From contig CAYSLC010000200.1 in the NCBI GenBank assembly GCA_964431545.1, forward strand, positions 1 through 10,062: a stretch of DNA of 10,062 nt. Reading direction: 5' to 3'. This document shows, piece by piece, positions 8,901 through 10,062 of this stretch (positions are counted from its first letter, which is position 1; each line of letters starts with the position of its first letter). Both the position numbers and the translations under genes were made by a program. The DNA is from CAYSLC01 sp964431545. GTDB lineage: Bacteria; Desulfobacterota; Desulfobacteria; Desulfobacterales; JAABSP01. The notes under the pieces are model-generated. The model saw nothing but the letters and a program-made list of their open reading frames with translations, did not search any database and was not told the DNA's origin.

Positions 8901-9199
8901 ACGACGACGTTGACGGCAACAGTACCACCCACCAGGTGGCACGGAAACAGCCCAATGTGTGGGGGCTCTATGATATGTCCGGCAATGTCTGGGAATGGTG
9001 CCAGGATTGGTACGGCAGCTACCCTGAATCCGCTGTTACGGATCCTGTTGGACCTGAAACAGGCGCCAACCGGGTCTTGCGCGGCGGGAGCTGGTTCTAC
9101 GACGCGAGGCACTGCCGTTCCGCCAACCGCAGCAACGGCATCCCGTCCGCCCGGTTCGACTACTCCGGGTTCCGGCTTGCCCTCTCCCCAGGTCAGTAG
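2993..9199 (+). CDS. Giant exported mosaic protein with MopE-like repeats and a C-terminal SUMF1/C-lectin-fold domain
   Basis: A 2068-residue single frame. The ATG at 2993 is chosen because GGGAGG lies 5 bases upstream and the protein then opens with a classical signal peptide (residues 1-~27, KRWIKVLLAVFLF…AQA); the frame is open further upstream but has no such signals. Modules in order: beta domain ~30-125; Glu-Pro linker 143-156; Cys179 and two hydrophobic helices (~193-210, ~224-242) around a basic loop (GGRRRPPR); two related ~80-residue repeats 254-420; three MopE-like repeats 427-597; Ig/BIG2-like 598-672; carboxypeptidase-regulatory-like ~675-750; InlB-B-like repeat ~888-973; unrecognised beta-rich core ~980-1390; BACON-like ~1392-1515; paired Trp-rich Ig-like repeats 1519-1706; chitobiase-C-like 1714-1817; SUMF1/FGE-sulfatase 1826-2064. 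Most of it should lie outside the cytoplasm, anchored by the membrane hairpin. The role is unknown; a binding or adhesion function is inferred. Base composition shifts in the last domain. Confidence 0.9.
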   Translation: MAVGKRWIKVLLAVFLFSFSAAVPAQAGAPHLILGDLEPPGDSGIPPEGTVAIDARVTARPGDGLAETDVGCGYRNGRWWVEAGNFRNPWAPGETLAVTIRDLLTGDTYTGEVLLTGAVVQEMALAAVPGQAPGGDPGDDDPEPEPEPEPEPEPEPQPPSGPEQPADQRTSGGDGDTNCFIRTVLPDGAHGPLSAALLALAVGALLLPAFRGTNSGGRRRPPRALLLLAVLSLAAAGAVLLSGPARIAGAGSATFSLETGWNGITIPFTDTSIGTAEELAQAVPGCDAVRYWDVGAQAFMEHGKGNPATDFTIPAGHPCFVRVAAPATWTVAGDEMASPDFQLRTDGMTGINAIGLSLGRIDITDAEALTTVIPNCEAVWYWDTAAGGYVGHPRGTAINNFPVRPGRVYFVGVTAPGVWNQERLLEIDNDGDGLTELQGDCDDGNPSSFPGGTEICDDGSDNDCDGAVDCADSDCASADVCLPCTDADGDGFFAEDGCGPETDCDDADGSRHPDAAEACGDGVDNDCDGAVDCADSDCAGQAVCNPCVDADGDGYSAQSGCGTAVDCNDGDGSVHPGAGEVCGDGIDQDCDGSDVSCFQVTPGSVELTEGESATLSVTGGTPPYSWSNTGPDVAEISLNGGIITITGLSGGTAAATILDSGGASRSVSITVIAPYTLSGEVNRVVLGPVEGADVSIFRLEDLANPVETLRTGGMGAFDPTLSGIPDEELLLVAATGGTDIDADDDGYIDPVPTPNLGAVHGLATAGDLRAGGVILSALSEMAWQFTADLLDDTHPEDLRIRLGDIARTLFSERLFPDGDLHADLHRFLPVLSEHRDRLNFAYEDLFGPGGLVEAIHQDLGQEEIRGRIEAITGVALSFGTAVDGRARFAKVGLAPFGDGRVWASSGDLTYDYDAPEGDVLSAFHPKGEPVVLTAAPGEGYEVAHWSGCDTVSGDRRQCTLTAREGALAGVTFTRSGEPVISDRVVDLTSTFITPIDEISYRIEADPGDAGTMAKLENLAQGDVIVSRQPPYHILGVVEVVRRGDDPVWLVQTEAVALSDIIEQGGAVIRKELTHGDLAPEGERRRLLRSADADTIRLLPPKSPEDKRFVFAFGEPESDRGRLDRVESTADLGHKFDIDGVEVSVTGELSAIFEIDAGIDFGLGGLKDFRMIPTVTFEESLELAFKGEIKPKDKQYKKTVKTLVFAKQPFAIGPVPLYISYEADINLILEPELEGGASVKSKLTQELKGGFTYNKDRGIDFVTGFDRSWSGVKGELSTKLKVKAYLQIVPKAMLYDVMGPILPLDAGLKFTAGAQTKLTVEEISEELYAKLAFFLGAELKVTIEETNIRCMEKVVQRIRKVLEDLSDIKILAEKEWTIKEWRFHVGTIGDQPPFLEVEGGGQVHRVQEDETDLLPDVLASYVLSNTGGKDLDWEIVKSGRLFDEAGWIDITTAGTLTPGQSVTARVVWKEGFNRADLGVGTWRGDLDFVVKGRESYPDGQTGATTREVVIVVTEAPDPVGITPTIGQYPDTAPAGSPFLQKGWGFTAGSRVTIHVRKPDGTVYTPEPVYTDGNGHFAVEFTTSPERDPGPYTWWAEDVTGLVSSELTYTVTTPGGAGSLVIHQDPASGTVGTRFFQWGDGFTPNSTINLMVRDPAGTVGLAEVVDTDGRGRFSTVYPVQAGKPVGTYAWWAVDNATGNRSGEETYTIEATDLPGQVSVSPTSGSWEDSPHFMDVSCPDAERIYCNVNETYDGTDPGVPDAPTLDLHDIFTEDGVEYIGPYGQFAVWAQPGQHKILKVVFRGWNAGGWGPVSEAYTYEIDRSGEGGDRFTNSLGMTFVRIPAGTFMMGSPEDEPGRHSDETLHQVTLTRDFYIMTTEVTQGQWEAVMGSNPSYFDECGADCPVDSVSWNDIQDYIASLNALDGNIYRLPTEAEWEYASRAGSTTAFYNGGITNTSCDPLDPNLDLIGWYCGNDDVDGNSTTHQVARKQPNVWGLYDMSGNVWEWCQDWYGSYPESAVTDPVGPETGANRVLRGGSWFYDARHCRSANRSNGIPSARFDYSGFRLALSPGQ
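3419..3460 (+). repeat. Glu-Pro dipeptide repeat linker
   Basis: Seven consecutive Glu-Pro dipeptides (residues 143-156), encoded by six-base units of mixed GAG/GAA and CCG/CCC/CCA codons. It is an extended acidic linker between the first exported domain and the Cys/membrane-hairpin segment. The degenerate codons show it is kept at the protein level rather than being a fresh slippage expansion. Confidence 0.85.
3752..4252 (+). repeat. Two tandem ~80-residue repeats, family not recognised
   Basis: Residues ~254-334 and ~340-420 align by eye. Shared features are an opening beta strand with TG-N/I, then ITxAEALxxxIPxCxAVxYWD (first copy: IGTAEELAQAVPGCDAVRYWD), a Gly-rich turn with GHPRG/EHGKG, an F-P/I-x-G strand, and (C/Y)F-V-V-x-A-P-x-x-W at the end. 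Each copy has one Cys at the same place (286 and 376). Such repeats occur in secreted proteins of related bacteria as I recall, but I cannot name the family. Confidence 0.7.
4271..4783 (+). repeat. Three MopE-like metal-binding repeats
   Basis: Residues 427-597 hold three units of the pattern DxDGDG-(Y/F/L)…DC(D/N)D…(F/H)PG/DA-E-x-C-GDGxDxDCDG, the MopE-type putative metal-binding motif found in surface proteins of methanotrophs and Deltaproteobacteria. Asp-rich DxDxDG loops suggest calcium binding, and the many Cys suggest disulfides or copper. Units one and two are close copies with a 63-residue period and share an identical 49-base DNA segment (4372-4420 and 4561-4609); the third is more diverged. 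Confidence 0.85.
7547..8110 (+). repeat. Paired Trp-rich Ig-like repeats
   Basis: Residues 1519-1610 and 1615-1706 are two copies of one ~90-residue beta domain. Both have P-x-x-G-x-x-G-(S/T)-x-F-x-(Q)-x-G-x-GFT, then VRxPxGTV, a D(T)DGxGxF strand, and G-x-Y-x-WWAxDxxTG before E(L/E)TYT(V/I). The copies have diverged, so the duplication is old. They form a stalk before the C-terminal domains. Confidence 0.75.
8468..9184 (+). other. SUMF1/FGE-sulfatase (C-type-lectin-fold) domain, non-catalytic form
   Basis: Residues ~1826-2064 carry the family hallmarks: FVRIPAGTFMMGS, TLTRDFYIMTTEVTQGQWEAV, CPVDSVSWNDIQDYI, YRLPTEAEWEYASRAG, NVWGLYDMSGNVWEWCQDWY, then RVLRGGSW and GFRLA. In genuine formylglycine-generating enzymes two cysteines follow the GGS motif; here those places hold Tyr and no second Cys, so sulfatase activation is unlikely. 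This fold is also the scaffold of many diversity-generating-retroelement target proteins, where it binds ligands. Codon use differs from the rest of the gene. Confidence 0.9.
9071..9199 (+). other. Candidate DGR variable region at the C-terminus
   Basis: The stretch from RVLRGGSW to GFRLA and the stop has the layout of variable regions in C-lectin-fold DGR targets: fixed anchors (RVLRGGSW, CRSANR, GFRLA) around short runs that differ between copies. The variable-looking positions are TTC TAC GAC, CAC, AGC AAC GGC ATC, TCC GCC and TTC GAC TAC TCC; all are NNC, as expected if each descends from AAC in a template by adenine mutagenesis. All 11 two-fold pyrimidine-ending codons after GGSW end in C, against 24 of 56 in the same domain upstream. 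The anchors are also normal for the SUMF1 family, and no template repeat or reverse transcriptase is in the window. Confidence 0.45.
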
Positions 9200-9205
9200 G
9201 AAGGG

Positions 9206-9352
9206 CACCCGGGTGGCAGGCAGGCAGGAGGAAGCCGCCGCGGACGGTGGAGTCGAAGCGCCGTCGAGCGAGGGACGAGCGGGACGGCGCGGAGACGGAA
9301 CCGTCGGCGGCGGCTTTGCGGGTGGAAGACTCCGGCGGGACGGCCGCCGGAG
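9206..9352 (+). repeat. Inverted repeats in the gap after the giant gene
   Basis: The 216-base gap 9200-9415 has no supported gene. It holds a 10-base palindrome CACCCGGGTG (9206-9215) seven bases past the stop codon region, three GGCA units at 9214-9225, an 8-bp inverted repeat GCGCCGTC/GACGGCGC (9258-9265 with 9283-9290), and a 9-bp hairpin CTCCGGCGG/CCGCCGGAG with a 5-base loop (9330-9352). None is followed directly by a T-run, though TTTT occurs at 9368-9371 after a further 4-bp stem. One could end transcription of the giant gene inefficiently, and structure this close to a variable region may matter for a retroelement. Confidence 0.5.
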
Positions 9353-9415
9353 ACCGCCACACCGGCGTTTTCACCACAGATTTCAACCGATTCATCGGAG
9401 GACGCAAAACCCAAT

Positions 9416-10062
9416 GTGAAAACCGACTCCCTCTTCCACGAACTCTTCCGGTTCAGCCCCGAAAGCCTGTTCGACCTGGTGGACCTGCCGGCTCGGGGCA
9501 GATACCGGTTCGAGAGCATCACCGTCAAGACCACCGAGAAGCGGTTCGACGGCTTCTTCAGGAGCGATGACGACCAGGCCCCCCACGTCTTTCTGGAGAT
9601 CCAGGGCTACGGCGACCCCAAGATCTACTGGCGGATGTTCCGGGAGATCTGCACCTTCTACGAACAGCGCGACGACAATCGCCCCTTCACGGCCGTCGTC
9701 CTGTTCCTCGACAAGAGCTTCGACCCCGGAGATCCGCCCCTCTCCTGCGCCCTTCCGAACCGGCTGGTGCGCTCCGACCTCGCCGAGTGCCTGGAGAAAG
9801 TCCAAGGCAAGCCGAGCCCGGCCGTGGCCCTCAAGCCGCTCATCCTCTCCGACAAAACCCAGCTCCCCCAGGCCGTCGGCCGCTGGAAGCATGAGATCGA
9901 TGCGTTGGGCTTGCCTCCGGACCGGGAAAAGACTATTATTGAACTATTGGAATATGCGATTCTTCAGCGTTTCCCAACCCTTTCCATAAAGGAGATCCAG
10001 GAGATGATCCAGTTGACTCCCCTCGAAGAGACGGTCGCCGTAAAGGAATTGATCCAAAAAGG
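9416..10062 (+). CDS. Rpn/DUF2887-type PD-(D/E)XK nuclease-like protein, C-terminus missing
   Basis: The frame runs open from GTG at 9416 to the edge (215 residues seen). It begins MKTDSLFHELFRFSPESLFDL, the typical opening of the DUF2887 group of the Rpn (recombination-promoting nuclease / putative transposase) family, which fixes the GTG start although GGAGG (9397-9401) is 14 bases away, further than usual. The nuclease core is visible: FDG with Asp45 after a beta strand, then FLEIQ with Glu61 and Gln63, followed by YWRMFREICTFYEQ. In known members such cores cut DNA. The final ~40 residues (ELLEYAILQRFPTLSIKEIQEMI) form the helical tail that often precedes a DUF4351 segment. Third-base composition turns AT-rich after about 9930. 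It lies 216 bases after the giant gene on the same strand and may have its own transcript or share its. Confidence 0.85.
   Translation, partial: MKTDSLFHELFRFSPESLFDLVDLPARGRYRFESITVKTTEKRFDGFFRSDDDQAPHVFLEIQGYGDPKIYWRMFREICTFYEQRDDNRPFTAVVLFLDKSFDPGDPPLSCALPNRLVRSDLAECLEKVQGKPSPAVALKPLILSDKTQLPQAVGRWKHEIDALGLPPDREKTIIELLEYAILQRFPTLSIKEIQEMIQLTPLEETVAVKELIQK

Noticed and set aside
9200..9415. A DGR template repeat in the gap after the giant gene.
   Set aside because: I looked for copies of the anchor bases around GGSW and GFRLA on both strands and saw none; the gap has no AAC-rich near-copy of 9071-9199.
9247..9989. Plus-strand ATG-started frames at 9247-9570 and 9567-9989.
   Set aside because: They are other-frame shadows of the Rpn-like gene, which reads from GTG 9416 with conserved family motifs.

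Overview
The window is GC-rich bacterial chromosomal DNA. The mix of genes suggests an anaerobic or microaerophilic Gram-negative bacterium, most like a Desulfobacterota / former Deltaproteobacteria lineage. The evidence is a TolC-type outer-membrane efflux protein, a full-length rubrerythrin whose ligand positions match the 191-residue Desulfovibrio type, and a very large secreted protein with MopE-like metal-binding repeats. This placement is inference from gene content only; no taxonomic marker is present.

Layout. Minus strand, 355 to 1: the N-terminal part of an unrecognised two-helix membrane protein that runs off the left edge. Minus strand, 1653 to 352: a TolC-family outer-membrane factor that overlaps the membrane protein by four bases (ATGA), so the two form an operon with its own promoter near 1722-1750. 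Positions 1751-2027 hold no convincing gene. Minus strand, 2665 to 2090: rubrerythrin with a TTG start, a strong terminator at 2029-2070, and a promoter carrying an A-tract UP-like element and a Fur/PerR-like operator. Divergent from it, plus strand 2993-9199: one 2068-residue exported mosaic protein. Plus strand from 9416: an Rpn/DUF2887-type PD-(D/E)XK nuclease-like protein cut by the right edge.

The giant protein reads, in order: signal peptide, small beta domain, Glu-Pro linker, a Cys plus two-helix membrane hairpin, two ~80-residue repeats, three MopE-like Asp/Cys repeats, an Ig-like domain, a carboxypeptidase-regulatory-like domain, an InlB-B-like repeat, a large beta-rich unrecognised core, a BACON-like domain, two Trp-rich Ig-like repeats, a chitobiase-C-like domain, and a C-terminal SUMF1/FGE-sulfatase (C-type-lectin-fold) domain.

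The most interesting point is the last ~40 residues of that C-terminal domain. They have the layout of a diversity-generating-retroelement (DGR) variable region, and every variable-looking position is an NNC codon, although the same domain just upstream uses T-ending codons more often than C-ending ones. No reverse transcriptase or template repeat lies in the window, so the DGR hypothesis depends on sequence outside it. If right, the gene would be a hypervariable cell-surface or periplasmic binding protein, with the Rpn-like gene next to it possibly part of the same mobile neighbourhood.
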